From: Agapanthus africanus
Lineage: Eukaryota; Streptophyta; Magnoliopsida; Asparagales; Amaryllidaceae
Assembly: GCA_030015575.1 (NCBI GenBank)
Contig: CM057340.1
Span: 752,315,632 to 752,379,631 of the forward strand
Direction: 5' to 3'
Length of the DNA: 64,000 nucleotides
Part shown: positions 46,051 through 58,172 of the stretch, one piece after another
Position numbering within the stretch: the first letter of the stretch is position 1
Layout of the letters: every line of letters starts with the position of its first letter
Program-made: the position numbers and the translations under genes
The notes under the pieces: generated by a model
Database searches by the model: none
Told to the model about the DNA's origin: nothing
Seen by the model: only the letters and a program-made list of their open reading frames with translations

Positions 46051-49000
46051 GTACTATATCTTTCGACACTTGCTTCCCGTTCATTCGCTCAGAAGGCGGA
46101 TTCCCTAAAGCACCCGTAGACCGAGAGGTTTTTGCGCTGATCAAAGACCATGACCCGGAGCACAAGAGTTTTCATCTATGGGGTAAATGGTACGATCAAA
46201 TTATCATGGGCCGACGGAGTTTTTCCTGTGCGACACCCTCGGAGCCTATTTCGGCGATCGCTTATGCAGATACACCTCCGATAAATTACGCTGTGGAGGA
46301 GGTCAACTGGACTTCAGAGGGTCTCCTTCGGCCTTCTATGGCCGCAATACCCGTGCAGCCACCGGTGGCCTTGGACACTCTAGGACGGCGCATATATCAA
46401 GCCAAGTCACATCCTTGGGGACAGCCATACAATGTAGGACTAACTCCCCGTCACCCAGCCGTGTATTTGCAGTGGGCTCGGTATATTTTATTGGCGAAGA
46501 AATCACAGTTGCTGAAGCTCGGATTGTATCCCTCCGTTTACGCTTCTATGTTTCAATATTCCACACCTCCTACATGGTGGGTCAGGGAATTTCTGGAGCA
46601 GTGGAACATTCCGACCCACACCTTCCTCCTATCAGATCGAGAAATCTCCATTTCTTTGGCGGAATTTGCAGAGGTCTCGGGTTTACCCATTAGGGGAGAA
46701 CATTATGAGGAATTGCTTCCCCCGGATGAGTATATTTTCACCACCAAATCAGTGGTAATGGATCTTACTCCCGAGAACGCTATTCATCACCAATTTCCGA
46801 GTTTGATAAAGGTGTTGAATATCTATGAGAACCTCACTCTTGCATCCGAAGGTCGTGGAGTTAATTTTACGGCTTTTATCGCTGATTTTCTTCACCCAGA
46901 AGTATTGAAGGAAGAAGCCGAGAAATTTTCCAGTCTTGACGACCTCTTCGGCTTAGGTTTGGGCAACCTGCAGGCGGAGGAGGCGGAGGAGAAGAGCTTC
47001 TTTCTACCCGACACCCCGGTCATCCCTTTTGCAGAGCTGGCGGCTCCTGGGATTGACGAAGAGACATTCTTTTTAGGGTTTCTTGGGTTATGGCTGAGTT
47101 GGTTTGCGCTTCCCATGCACCCTCGCCGTATGAGGCCGTCCGTCTTCTATCCTGCGCATCGGATGGTTGTTGGGATACAAGTGGCTGTAGGGATCGCTGG
47201 GTTAGCCCATGTGTACCACGGCCTCAGCTTGGCAGCGGATACCACTGAGCCAGGGGTGCAGTCGGTAAATTTCCCGATGCATTATTTCACGTCATGGCTC
47301 GAGTTGCACGTGCTAGGCGTCTTTGGCATCTACAAGAGGCCGAGTTTTTACGACAGGTGCAGGTTCCCTCGGATCATGCGATTGGTCGGCGCCTCTATTG
47401 TGACTCCAACGCAATGGGAAGCTAGAGGCTTGCTTCTTCGCCCACGCACGGTTGGAGCTGGCATGTCCTTTCCTGATAAAGTTTTGACCGTCGGCCAGGA
47501 ATCGGGGAAGACGGTGCTGCCATTGAGGTATAATCCGCATCGCTTTGCCCAGCAGTTAGGCTACAATCAGGGCGTCCCACTCGAGGCTTTCCTGGCAGAA
47601 CCGGCTGCCACTGAAGAGGGTACTCGGAGCGCACTACATCATTTTATGTGCTTGAACACAGGGTCTAACTTCTTCATCAGCAAACCAAGTTATGTTCCGC
47701 AAGCCCTGAATGTGTATGTGGCGTGGTACCAACATTTGATGGGCGCCGTCATTAAGGAGGAAATATGATTGCTACTTGATCGCAAGGGCGCAGTGCCGGC
47801 TGGTGATCGAAATGTTCCTCTGAAGCGGCGGAACATTGTTCATCCACCCTTGAGAGAGGTCACTGCAGTTGAGCCCTCACACGTGCTAAGCCCTACGCAT
47901 GGGTTGCCTCTATCCAGCACACCTGAAAAAGAGGTGGCTGCCGCGTCCCCCGAGTCGGACGTAGGAAAAGAAATCGGGACTCGTCGTCCAAAGGCGCTTA
48001 CTAAACGCAAACTCGTGTTATCGGCCACCGACGCTCATCCTCAGAAGAAAAAGAAACAAGTACTTTCTTTGGACACCATATTAGGCTCGACGTCCCTTGC
48101 TCCGTCTAGCGAAGGCTTGAGCGAATATGGGACCAATGAGGGTTTATTCGGGACGCTCGATGATACCGATTTGGAGGCTGCCATCGAAGCTTCCAAACAG
48201 TCATCCATCCTCGAGAAAGAACTGGCCGCCCTTGCGCAGTCAGGTATACTTCACTCTTATCTCTCCGCTGTTCATTTTTTTTATCATGCTTTGACTGACG
48301 CCTGCTGTTTTAACAGGTGCCTCCTCAGAAGAAGCCATTGCTGCTTCGCTTAAAACCTTCGGAGAGGAGAAAAGGCTTCGCGCCTCATTGCCAACAGAGG
48401 CTTCGCTTGAACGACCGATGACGGATACCGTAACGGTTCCGGAGGTAACACTTAGCTCTGATGATAATATCCCCTTGGCGGAGGTCCTGAAGAAGTCTTC
48501 CCTTCCTGTCAAAACCGAGAAGCAGCTCAAAAAGCGGGCGGCAAGAGGAAGGAAGCGATCTTCTACAGTCACTAGCACTGGGCCAAAGCGGGGGAAGAAG
48601 ACTGTTACTAGTCCGCCGGAAGACAGTCTTCTTTTTCCTGGTTCATCTGCCAAGGAAGCCGCACAATTGGCTGAGGGTATAAGACGCTCACAGGATGAAT
48701 CCGAGAATGTAAGGATCCCAAAGAGGCCTTATCCGGCCGTCATCTTTTATGAAGACCCTCCATCAATACGGCGGATATTTATAGGTCCTTTGGAAGAGGG
48801 AGGCGAGAGAGCTCTTAAACAGCCTGTCTCGGTCGATGCTGAAGACGCGCTTTCGTTGTGGACCGGTGGCCACGAGTCTACCCTCGAACCTCGGCGAGCA
48901 TACCACTGCGCATCGGTACACTTATATATCCTTTTGTAGTATTTTGCACTGCATATATATATACATATCCTTATCCTCGTGCAAACTTTGCAGGGACTTC

Positions 49001-50502
49001 GCTGATGGCAGAGGATCTGAGTCCGAGTCGCGCCTTGACTATAGACTCTGTAAATATCCCCGATGAGACACTAATCAATGTGGAGGGGGTCGATGCAACT
49101 GTTGTTCCTGCGATAGAAATTCCCTCGGTGATTCCTGCTCACCAAGTGCTTACTCCCCCGGAAGAGGCATCTTCATTGGCCGCCAATTCAATGGATCTCT
49201 CTAGGGACGGCCCGGCGACTGCGGGACAGGTAGTCGAGGCCACCGTCCTTTCATTGGAGCCTGTAGCAATGGCTACTGCCCCTCCACCGGAGGTTATTAT
49301 ACTGTCCCACATCCCCGATGATATGCCTGGGGGCACGGAGGAGGCCGCCTAAGCTGCTATCCCTCTAACCCAGAGTGGGAGGAGCATCGAAGGTATTGTT
49401 CTATCTTTTATTTTAACGATCTCTTCATTATCTGAACTTTCCTGTCTTTTCAGAGCTACGGGGATTGGCAGCGTTTATCGTAGACTTGCCCCCCAGGAAG
49501 TCTTTCCAGCGTCTGCTAGAGATAGCCGCTCCGCAGGCTATATCCCCTCAACACATCGTCCTCTCTTCCGGGCAAGGTTAGCGTTATTTGCCTTCTCCTC
49601 ACGGCATTATTATTATTTCATATAATGACACCGATGTCTTTTATAGTTCTGGATGCTGATGACGAAGTCGAGATACTTGACGGGCCTGGGGAGCCTTCAG
49701 ACCCTTCTTGCATGAACGTGGGTAAGTAAAGTTTCAATGTTGTTCCATTCGCTCTTTACTTGTGAATCTCGCTGACTGTTTTCTATGAATCTTAACAGCT
49801 TTGCCAGTTCTTACCCCACTGGAATCCTACATCGTGATGCCGCCCGGTCCCTATGCTCTACGTGCCTCAGAACGGATGGCAAAGCTAAGCCTTCACTCCT
49901 TGTCAGCTCTGATTGAAAACCTTCATGCTGGCAGTCTGATCACGACCGAAGCATTTTCCGCTGAAGCCAACGGTTCTCTTCCCTTCCTTGCTACTTACCA
50001 TAGTGAAACATTGGTGCAAGTCTGGGTTGAGTTCTGTCGTCAGGTAGAGGCTTGCTTGCATATTCTTTAATGTGCACGTCTTCCCTCAGAGGTTGTATCT
50101 TGAAAGGCGAGCTTGCTGGGGCTGATCGAACGATGCGCCTCAAACATGTTGTCATGTGAGAAGAGGATCAGTCGAAAGTTTTCGGAGAGGGAGCTGGCTT
50201 CCAAAACACTGAGGGAACTTCAAGCTAACCTTACAGCCAAGATCACTCAGGCATATGATCTTTGGCGAGGGCTACAAGAGTCCATCAAGGAGGTTGTGGC
50301 CATTGATAAGGCCGTCATTTTCACTCGCGAAATGGTTGAAGCTCATAAGGTTACCGAAAAAGAGCTTGAAAGTCGGCTTGCCTCATATCAGGCCCAACAG
50401 GCTCAAGCGGAGGCCCATCTCGTAACGATAATGAATCATGAGGCTGAGGCCCAGCGGAAAAAGGATGAATTGGAAAATCTATTAAATCGTCCGCCGGCCT
50501 GA
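46051..50502 (+). pseudogene. Antisense multi-exon gene of E: plant mobile domain protein with C-terminal coiled coil
   Basis: Runs opposite to gag-pol, between pol and the 3' LTR, as additional ORFs do in some Tat elements. Coding begins by 46051 (FDTCFPFIRSEGGFPKAP); ATG 46206 is internal. Exon 1 (46051-48243) holds a plant-mobile-domain-like region: TWWVREFLEQWNI, THTFLLSDREISISLAEF and VSGLPIRGEHYEEL. Then come basic patches (KKKKK; KKRAARGRKR), Ser/Thr/Pro-rich linkers and a heptad-rich coiled coil (50290-50490). Introns by GT-AG and coding continuity: 48244-48316, 48916-48993, 49393-49453, 49577-49646, 49722-49798, and possibly 50044-50089. All but the last are consistent with phase 1. 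Defects: TGA 47766-47768, TAA 49350-49352, a one-base shift in exon 2 and another near 50100. Function unknown; a DNA-binding or silencing-related role is speculation. Confidence 0.75.
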
Positions 50503-50964
50503 AGAATTGTATATATATTTTTTTATTCTTCTTTTGTACATACTCCTGAATGAGAGTATTTTTGATTCTTTCATAAATTGTACTTTGTATTCATTTTGAT
50601 TCATGAATAAAAGATATATTTTGCTTCATGATGGTGTGTCCCTTTTAGTAAATGAATTTTGTGGATAATCTATTTTGATCTCCTTGTAGGACAGCGATGG
50701 CTTAGGAGTCAGGTTAAGATTTGCCTCCTAAGGCTTTTCAACTTTATGAGCCGTGAGGGTCTCATAAAGAATTTTCTCTATACAGGTCGAGAGGATCCCG
50801 TAGGTGTAATTTCTCCTTAAGAATCGTGAGGATTCCTAAGTGTGTTTTCTTTTGAGAGTCGTAAGGATCTCACAAAAGAGTTTGCTCCCTTACGAGTCGT
50901 GAGGACCCGTAAGTGATGGGTGAGGTTACCATTATCCGCATTTCACGGAGTCAGGAGTTTCTCT
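50503..50964 (-). other. 3' noncoding region of E between antisense gene and satellite
   Basis: A/T-rich poly(A)-like tail for the antisense gene (AATAAA near 50606), then short palindromic units (AAGAATCGTGAGGATTCCTAAG, 50740-50910) and ATCCGCATTTCACGGAGTCA (50934-50953). The last is repeated after the satellite at 52717. Confidence 0.75.
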
Positions 50965-52706
50965 GGCCATTTCCCACGGGGTCAAGATTGACTTTAACCG
51001 TGTTTTATGGGACCAGGATTTGCTCTGGATGCTTCCCATAGGGTCAGAATTGACATAAGCCGTGTTCCGCAAGGACCAGGATCAGCTCTGGACGTTTCCC
51101 ACGGGGTCAGGATTGACATAAGCCGTGTTCCACGAAACCAGGAATTGTTCTGGATGCTTTCCACGGGGTCAAGATTGACATAAGCCGTGTTCCGCAAGGA
51201 CCAGGTTCAGCTCTGGACGTTTCCCACGGGGTCAGAATTGACATAGGCCGTGTTCCACATGACCAGGATTTTGCTCTGGATGCTTCCCACGGGGTCAGGA
51301 TTGACATAGCCGTGTTCTGCGAGGACCAGGCTCCGCTCTGGACGTTTCCCACGGGGTCAGGATTGACATAGGCCGTGTTCCACATGACCAGGAATTTGCT
51401 CTGGATGTTTCCCACGGGGTCAGGATTGACATAAGCCGTGTTCCACAAGGACCGGGTTCCCTCTGGACGCTTCCCATAGGGTCAGGATTGACATAGGCCG
51501 TGTTCCATATGACTAGGATTTTGCTCTGGATGCTTCCTACGGGGTCAGGATTGACATAGCCGTGTTCTGCGAGGACCAGGCTCCGCTCTGGACGTTTCCC
51601 ACGGGGTCAGGATTGACATAGGCCGTGTTCCACGTGACCAGGAATTTGCTCTGGATGCTTCCCACGGGGTCAGGATTGACATAGTTGTGTTCTGGGAGGA
51701 CCAGGATCCGCTCTGGACGTTTCCCACGGGGTCAGGATTGACATAGGCCGTGTTCCACGTGACCAGGAATTTGCTCTGGATGCTTCCTACGGGTCAGGAT
51801 TGACATAGCCGTGTTCTGCGAGGACCAGGCTCTACTCTGGACGTTTCCCACGGGGTCAGGATTGACATAGGCCGTGTTCCATATGACCAGGAATTTGCTA
51901 TGGATGCTTCCCACGGGGTCAGGATTGACATAGCCGTGTTCTGCGAGGACCAGGCTCCGCTCTGGATCTTTCCCACGGGGTCAGGATTGACATAGGCCGT
52001 GTTCCACGTGACCAGGAATTTGCTCTGGATGCTTCCCACGGGGTCAGGATTGACATAAGCTGTGTTCCGTAAGGACTAGGATCCGCTCTGGACGCTTCCC
52101 ACGGGGTCAGGATTGACATAGGCCGTGTTCTACGAAACCAGGAATTGTTCTGGATGCTTTCCACGGGGTCAGGATTGACATAAGCCATGTTCCGTAAGGA
52201 CCAGGTTCCGCTCTGGACGCTTCCCATGGGGTCAGGATTAACATAAGCCGTGTTCCACTAGATCAGAATTTGCTCTGGATGCTTCCCACGGGGTCAGGAT
52301 TGACATAGCCGTGTTCTGCGAGGACCAGGATCTGCTCTGGACGTTTCCCATAAGGTCAGGATTGACATAGGTCGTGTTCCACGTGACCAGGAATTTGCTC
52401 TGGATGCTTCCCACGGGGTCAGGATTGATATAGCCGTGTTCTGCGAGGACCAGGATCTGCTCTGGATGTTTCCCACGGGGTCAATATTGACATAGGCCGT
52501 ATTCCACGTGACCAGGAAATTGCTTTGGATGCTTCCCACGGGGTCAGGATTGACATAGCTGTGTTCTGCGAGGACCAGGCTCCGCTCTGGACGCTTCCCA
52601 CGGGGTCAAGATTGACATAGACCATGTTCTGCGAGGACCAGGACCCGCTCTGGACGTTTCCCACGGGGTCAGGATTGACATAGGCCGTGTTCCATGTGAT
52701 CAGGAA
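50965..52706. repeat. 62-bp satellite array, about 28 copies
   Basis: Monomer of 62-63 bp: TTCCCACGGGGTCAGGATTG then ACATAGGCCGTGTTC and GACCAGGAATTTGCTCTGGA. Two alternating variants (CACGTGACCAGGAATTTG and TGCGAGGACCAGGCTCCG) make a 125-bp higher-order unit over much of the array. The many minus-strand ORFs of 60-113 codons are translations of the repeat, not genes. The array is flanked by direct repeats of ATCCGCATTTCACGGA. Element B shows no such array in the part visible here. Confidence 0.93.
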
Positions 52707-54335
52707 GGGTTGACTTTATCCGCATTTCACGGAATCAGGAGTTGACTCTCGGTTGTCTGTGCATCGGCGAGTCATGGAACCGGGAACTGCACCGCAGCTC
52801 CGATTTATTGATGTTGTGTCTGTTGAAATGAGACGAATGTTGAGATGATCTCCAGGCTGTCTGTGAACCGTTGAGAGTTGGCTACTTTTTTCGATGGAGC
52901 CTGGTGGGAATGTATGGTTCCCTCTTAATTCGTGCCCCTGGATTGTATACAGGGATCGATGTGATCTCACCTGTAGGGCAGAAAATTTCATTTTATATAT
53001 TTTTCTTTCAACGGTGCTCTATCATTTCAGCTTTTATATCGCGAAAGCCGCGATTGCCCAATCATTTCGGCTATTTTTCGCGGTGCCCAATCATTTCAGC
53101 TATTTTTTTTTATTTACTCGCTTTTTTTTATTGCGAGTTGCCCAATCATTTCGGCTATTTTGCATGCATACACTTTTACTTGCTAATTTTGTTGCAAGTT
53201 GCCCCATCATTTCGGCTATTTCGTATGTATTTGTAGCTCGCTGGCTTTTCGCTGCGTGTTTGGGATTTGATACCGATTTAGGCATCATCATCGCTGCAAC
53301 TGGGATATTGCCAGGAGCGAATCATCATTTGCCTTTGTCGATGTCGAACAAAGATGGCTTAGCGAACAGGGTTAGGATCCTGTTGACTAAGGCTTTTGAC
53401 TTCATGAGCCGTAAGAGTCCCATAAAGGTATTTCTCCTTACGAGTCGTGAGGATCTCGCAAGTGCATTTTCTCCTTAAGAATCATGAGGATTCCCAAGTG
53501 TATGGTCTCTTATAAGTCGTAAGGATCTTACAAGAGTGTTTTCTCCTTATAAGTCGAGAGGACTTACAAGGGCTGTTCACCATGTAAACATATCCCTATT
53601 CGCGGATAGGACTTTGTTAGGGAAATGTTTATTCGCGCTCGTGGATTGTATACAAGGGTCAATACTGAACCGCTTGTAGGGCAGCATTGGAGGTTGTGAT
53701 GGCTGCTTAAGAACAGGTTCAGATCCCTCTAGCTTAAGGCTTTTGAATCCTATGAGCCGTGAGGGTCTCATAAGAGGATTCTCCTTACGAGTCGTGAGGA
53801 TCTCGCAAGTGTAATTTTTCCTTAAGAATCGTGGGGATCCCTAAGTGTGTTGTTCTCTTATGAGTCGTAAGGATCTCACGCAGGTGGTTTCTTCTCACAA
53901 GGTCGAGAGGACCTTGTGAGTGTCTTTTAACGAGATTGCGCCCTTTCGAGTTTTCACAAAACACACCGGTAGCCATGCTGTTTTTACTCACGGAGCCCTT
54001 TCGGGTTTTCATCCGTGCCCATTTTGCTTATGGACATACCGTTTTCTTCTTCTTTTTTTTATTTTATTCTTTTTTTTTGTGTCAGCCTTGGGATGCTACG
54101 GTTCGTAATAGTTTGTCGACGTCTCGGTCAACAGCTAGTTTTAGGACATAGTGGTCCATCATTAGTTTAAGGACATCTCGGTCCATTGTTAGTTTTAGGA
54201 CATTTCGGTCCGTTGTTAGTTTTAGGACGTTTCGGTCCGTAAGCCGGCTACTACTTATAGAGTTTGGGCTTAGGAAGATAGCGAGCGGACATAGGTGTCG
54301 TCATCTATCGTTGACCTAGGCCGTGACTCGTCAGG
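52707..54335 (-). other. 3' noncoding region of E next to pol
   Basis: Contains GCCCAATCATTTCGGCTATTT repeats (53060-53220, five units). Two blocks of palindromic 35-45-bp units follow (53390-53570 and 53740-53930). A CCCTTTCG.GTTTTCA pair lies near 53940-54020. GGAC/GGTCC repeats occur at 54140-54240. Homologous in reverse to 34000-34410, 38569-39449 and 42169-42682 of B. No gene is supported; plus-strand ORFs near 52894-53478 cross these repeats. Confidence 0.8.
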
Positions 54336-54833
54336 CGTAGTATTTTTTCAGGAAGCGACCATTTATTGCCTGAAAGGTCTTTCGCTATGCATGTCTATGA
54401 GTAGATAGGCTCTACCTTGGTAGGCCTTGTCTATGATATACGGGCCTTCATAATTCGGCTCGAATTTCCCCCGCTTGGTGTGATTGGGAATCATAGGTCT
54501 TTTGACCACTAGCACGAGTTCGCCTTGGTAGAATGTTCTCAGCCTAGTCAATCTCTAATATGAGCGCGTCATCTTTGCTTTATAAGCCTCCAGATTCTGT
54601 TGCGCCATGAGCCGGGTTTCATCAAGGGCATCTAGCTCCTCAAGCCGAAGGTGAGCATTTTCTTCGTCTGTTAGCTCGTAATGAACCGCCACTCGTAGAG
54701 AGGGTAACTCTATCTATACCGCTTCTGTGCCGAATACCAATGCATACGGCGTTGTGTTTGTGGCCGTTTTGAACGTAGTTCAATATGCCCAGAGAGCTTC
54801 ATGAAGTCTTTCGTTCCAGTCCTTTTTATTTCG
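54336..54833 (-). pseudogene. Integrase C-terminal remnant of element E
   Basis: Minus strand RNKKDWNERLHEALWAY, then a stop, NTTPYALVF, LRLEELDALDETR, LRTFYQGELVLVVKR and FEPNYEGPYIIDKAYQG. These match the last third of the B integrase (33440-33950). The zinc finger and DDE core are missing because of a deletion at about 54833, and several stops follow. No activity is possible. Confidence 0.88.
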
Positions 54834-56523
54834 AGTTACCATTGGATATCATTCTCTCTTCTTTCCTCATCGATCATGTCAAATGCATGCTCGTCGGGCA
54901 ATTCGCAGTTCAAAGGAGAATCAGCAGGTATCGGATGCTCAGCGAGGAAGTCAGCGATGGCTTGGCTTTTCACTGCCTTGAGGGGACGATAAGTTATTGA
55001 GAACTCCATTAAGAGTAGGGTTCATTTAGCGAGCCGTCCTGTTAATATAGCTTCTGACATCAAATATTTGAGAGGATCCACCTTTGATATAAGATGGACA
55101 TCATGCGCCAACGCATAGTGTCTGAGCTTCGTTATCGCGAAGATTAACGCCAGGCAATGTTTTTCAATGGGAGAATAATTGTTTTCTACCCCCAGGAGAA
55201 CTCGACTCAAATAGTAGAGGGATCTCTCCTTCCCTTGGTCGTTCTCTTGTGCCCACAGCACGCCTAAGGAACCTTCGAGGGCTATTGTATACAGGACGAG
55301 AGGTTTTCCTTTAACAGGAGTGGCCAATACTGGCGGATTCTGCAGGTATTGCTTTATTTCGTCCAGTGCGCCTTGGCATTTGCGATCCCAGACGAACGAG
55401 GTTCCCTTCTTCATTAAGTGACTGTAGGGGCGACATTTTCCAGAGAGGTTAGCTATGAACCGTCGAATATACGCGATCTTTCTTTGGAGAGACCGCAGTT
55501 GCTCGAGAGTCCTTGGCGGAGGCATTTCCATGATCGCCTTGATCTTCGACGGGTCTATCTCGATGCCTCGGTGTCGAACAACGAATCCTAGGAACCTGCC
55601 CGAGGAAACTCCGAACGCGCACTTGAGAGGCTTCATCTTCAAGTTGTATTTCCGAATGCACTGAAACACGATCTTCAGATGCTCTAGATGTTCCTCGTAT
55701 GATTTGCTTTTAACTAAGAGGTCGTCGATATAGCATTCGACGATTTCATGTATGAGATCATCGAAAATCTTCGTCATAGCCCTCTGATAGGTGGCGCCGG
55801 CGTTCTTTAGACCGAAGGGCATCACCGTATAGCAGAATATGCACAAAGGAGTCTGGAAAGCAGTATGTTTCTGGTCTTCGGGATGCATCTTTATTTGATT
55901 GTATCCTGATGAACCGTCCATGAACGAGAAGACTTCATGAGTGGATGTATTATCTATCATCAGCTCGGTGACCGGTACTGGAAAGTCGTCCTTCGGGAAA
56001 GCTTTGTTGAGATCCCGAAAGTCCACACATATGCGCACTGCCCCATTTTTCTTCATCACTGGGACGATGTTAGCGATCCAGTCAGGATACTGAACCTCTT
56101 GGATGAAGCCGGAGTCGATTAGCTTCTTGACTTCCGCGTTGATGCTCATCTCAAGCTCGAGCCGCATTCGTCTTGGTGCTTGTTTAATCGGCTTGATGTC
56201 GGGAGATATCGCCAATTTGTGGACGGCTCCAATCCGGGCATCTCGGAATAGTTCCATGCGAAACAGTCTTTATACTGCATGAGCACGTCTTTTAGTGCAG
56301 CTACCCTTTCTTCAGACAATAGCTCACCGACGAATGTCGGCCGCGGGTCACTTGCCGTCCCCAAGTCAATTTTCTTGAGGTTATCTACAGTAGTATGTAT
56401 CCCATCTTCCAGCTCTTTTGGCGCCGGTGGAAATTCTGAGATCACCTCGTCATCATCGTTTTCGAAGCACCAGGGGAGATCAGCCGTATCTTCGCATATT
56501 CTTTCTCCTGACACAGTTATCAT
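54834..56523 (-). pseudogene. Tat element E reverse transcriptase and RNase H
   Basis: From the linker (PRPTFVGELLSEERVAAL) into RT: VPVMKKNGAVRICVDFRDLN, FMDGSSGYNQIKMHPEDQ, MPFGLKNAGATYQRAM and catalytic YIDDLLVKSKS. RNase H follows to HLISKVDPLKYLMSEAILTG. The stretch 56257-55022 is open for 411 codons, the best preserved enzyme in the window. A frameshift near 56190-56260 separates it from its N-terminus. A stop at 55022-55024 comes before LLLMEFSITYRP and the deletion. Active-site residues of RT are intact. Confidence 0.92.
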
Positions 56524-58123
56524 GTGACAGGTGCGAGATCGTTTCCAAAACCGATGATGATCTGGTTCTACAATCGTGGCTTTAGGTTCATGCTTCTGCG
56601 GCGGGGTTACCCTCCAGCTGCTGGATAAAGCGAACTTGCCGAGTTGGTATTATTCTTCGACCCAGTTCTTGAAGGTGAAACAGTCTTCAAGAGGGTGTCC
56701 TATTGCTCGGTGGTAGGAGTAATAGTCTGGGTGAGAGATCTCGTTTGCTTGCTCGGGGTGCTTGGACTCCGGGAGGGTAATCATCTGATGTTTTAGAGCA
56801 AGATAGAGTATCTTCCTTGTCTTTTCTTGGGGAAGAAGAATATTCTCGACCCATATTTTTTATAAGAGACAGCTCCGGCTGCTCGCTTCTTGATCGCGTG
56901 GCTTCTTAGATCTGCTACGCTGCTGTCGAACGTTTTTTTCCGTCCTTTGGTTTATTTTTGCCTCTGGGCCTGGTCTTTTGTATGACAGGTTGGCGATGAA
57001 GAGCATTGTCATTCTACGTGGCTTGCTGAAGGAGGCGCTGTGTCCTGGCTTTCTCGTAAATGGCCATTTCACGGCTATGGTCATCCCGTACCTTTTGACT
57101 CGCTTCCCTTATTAGCCTGTCCATCTGTTCTTCAAACGACAGACTTGGCATTTTGATGGCGGGACCTCGTTTTGGGTCAAGGTTAGCGTCTTTTAACAGA
57201 ACATCTCCTTCTTCGTCAAAGTCATGTATGACATAGCAGCCATGGAATCGTTCCCGTTTCTTGGATTGAACATATCCAAGCCCGATCATTTCCATTCTCC
57301 CGTTAGACAATTTTCGCTGAGTTCCGGGGACGCTCCAGATCCTGTTGTAGAACTGAGCTTTTCGAGCAGTCTGTTTGAAGGGTACGCCTTGGCGCTTCAA
57401 CAGCCTCTTCAATCCTTCTGTGTAGTATCTGGGCAGTCGGATGGGCTGAAGTCTATCATGTGTCGAGTCAGCACCATGCCATACTTCTTTCTCCACTTTG
57501 GTTTCCATGGATTGATAAAAGAGGATCGCCTTTTCATCTCTTCGCCTGGGAGGGACGTAGAATGTTTGCAGTTCTTGCACACTATAGGTATCAAGCGCAT
57601 CAAGCTCTTTGTAATGCTCTTGCGGAATCATGGCAATTTGCAGACTCTGATCATCGCCGGCGAAGGCTTGTATTGATGGCCGAATGGAAAATACAGCATT
57701 GACTTCATCTTCCGAGTCGCTGCCGAAGATCAACATAGTGGACGGTCCCGGCTTGTTGCATTGGGGCGGCTCTGAATAAACTATTTCTTCTTCCTCCTCA
57801 GTGTCACTCCCGAAGACTGGAATAGTGGTGATAGCTTTGTTCTTCGGTTTATGGCATCTTTCCGTGTCTTCGAAATCCGGCAGGAAGTATTTTGCATCTT
57901 CGTACTTTCGGACTTCATTCAAGAAGAATGGGTTCAACTCCCCTGTCACAGTATACTCGAGACCATCTTTGAAATACTTCATACACTGATGTTGTGTAGA
58001 AGGGATAATATTGTACTCGTGTAACCAAGGCTGGCCGAGCAAAGCGTTATAGCAGGTTTTAGCGTCAATGACGTGAAACTCGATGTCAGTGACTAGCAGC
58101 CCAAAGCGCAGCGTCAGTATCAT
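56524..58123 (-). pseudogene. Tat element E protease C-terminus and protease-RT linker
   Basis: Minus strand FHVIDAKTCYNALLGQPWLH, the conserved end of the Tat protease, begins a 369-codon open stretch (58123-57014). It continues through acidic repeats (FGSDTEEEEE, FGSDSEDE) and a basic region (VPPRRRDEK). After frameshifts a zinc-knuckle-like YYSYHRAIGHPLEDCFTFKNW appears near 56730-56670, with Tyr for its first Cys, followed by SSWRVTPPQKHEPK. The linker is unusually long. Confidence 0.85.
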
Positions 58124-58172
58124 AGACCCGAGTGTCCGTGGTGACTGGGAGTCAAACCCGGAGATGGTGATC

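Noticed and set aside
46187-46693. 168-codon plus ORF overlapping the antisense gene start
   Set aside because: Out of frame with the PMD exon and without recognisable motifs.
50994-52664. Series of minus-strand ORFs of 60-113 codons with repeated peptide
   Set aside because: They are translations of the 62-bp satellite, break at monomer variants, and have no independent support.
50965-52706. CRISPR array
   Set aside because: Monomers are contiguous 62-63-bp repeats without unique spacers, and the context is a plant retrotransposon.
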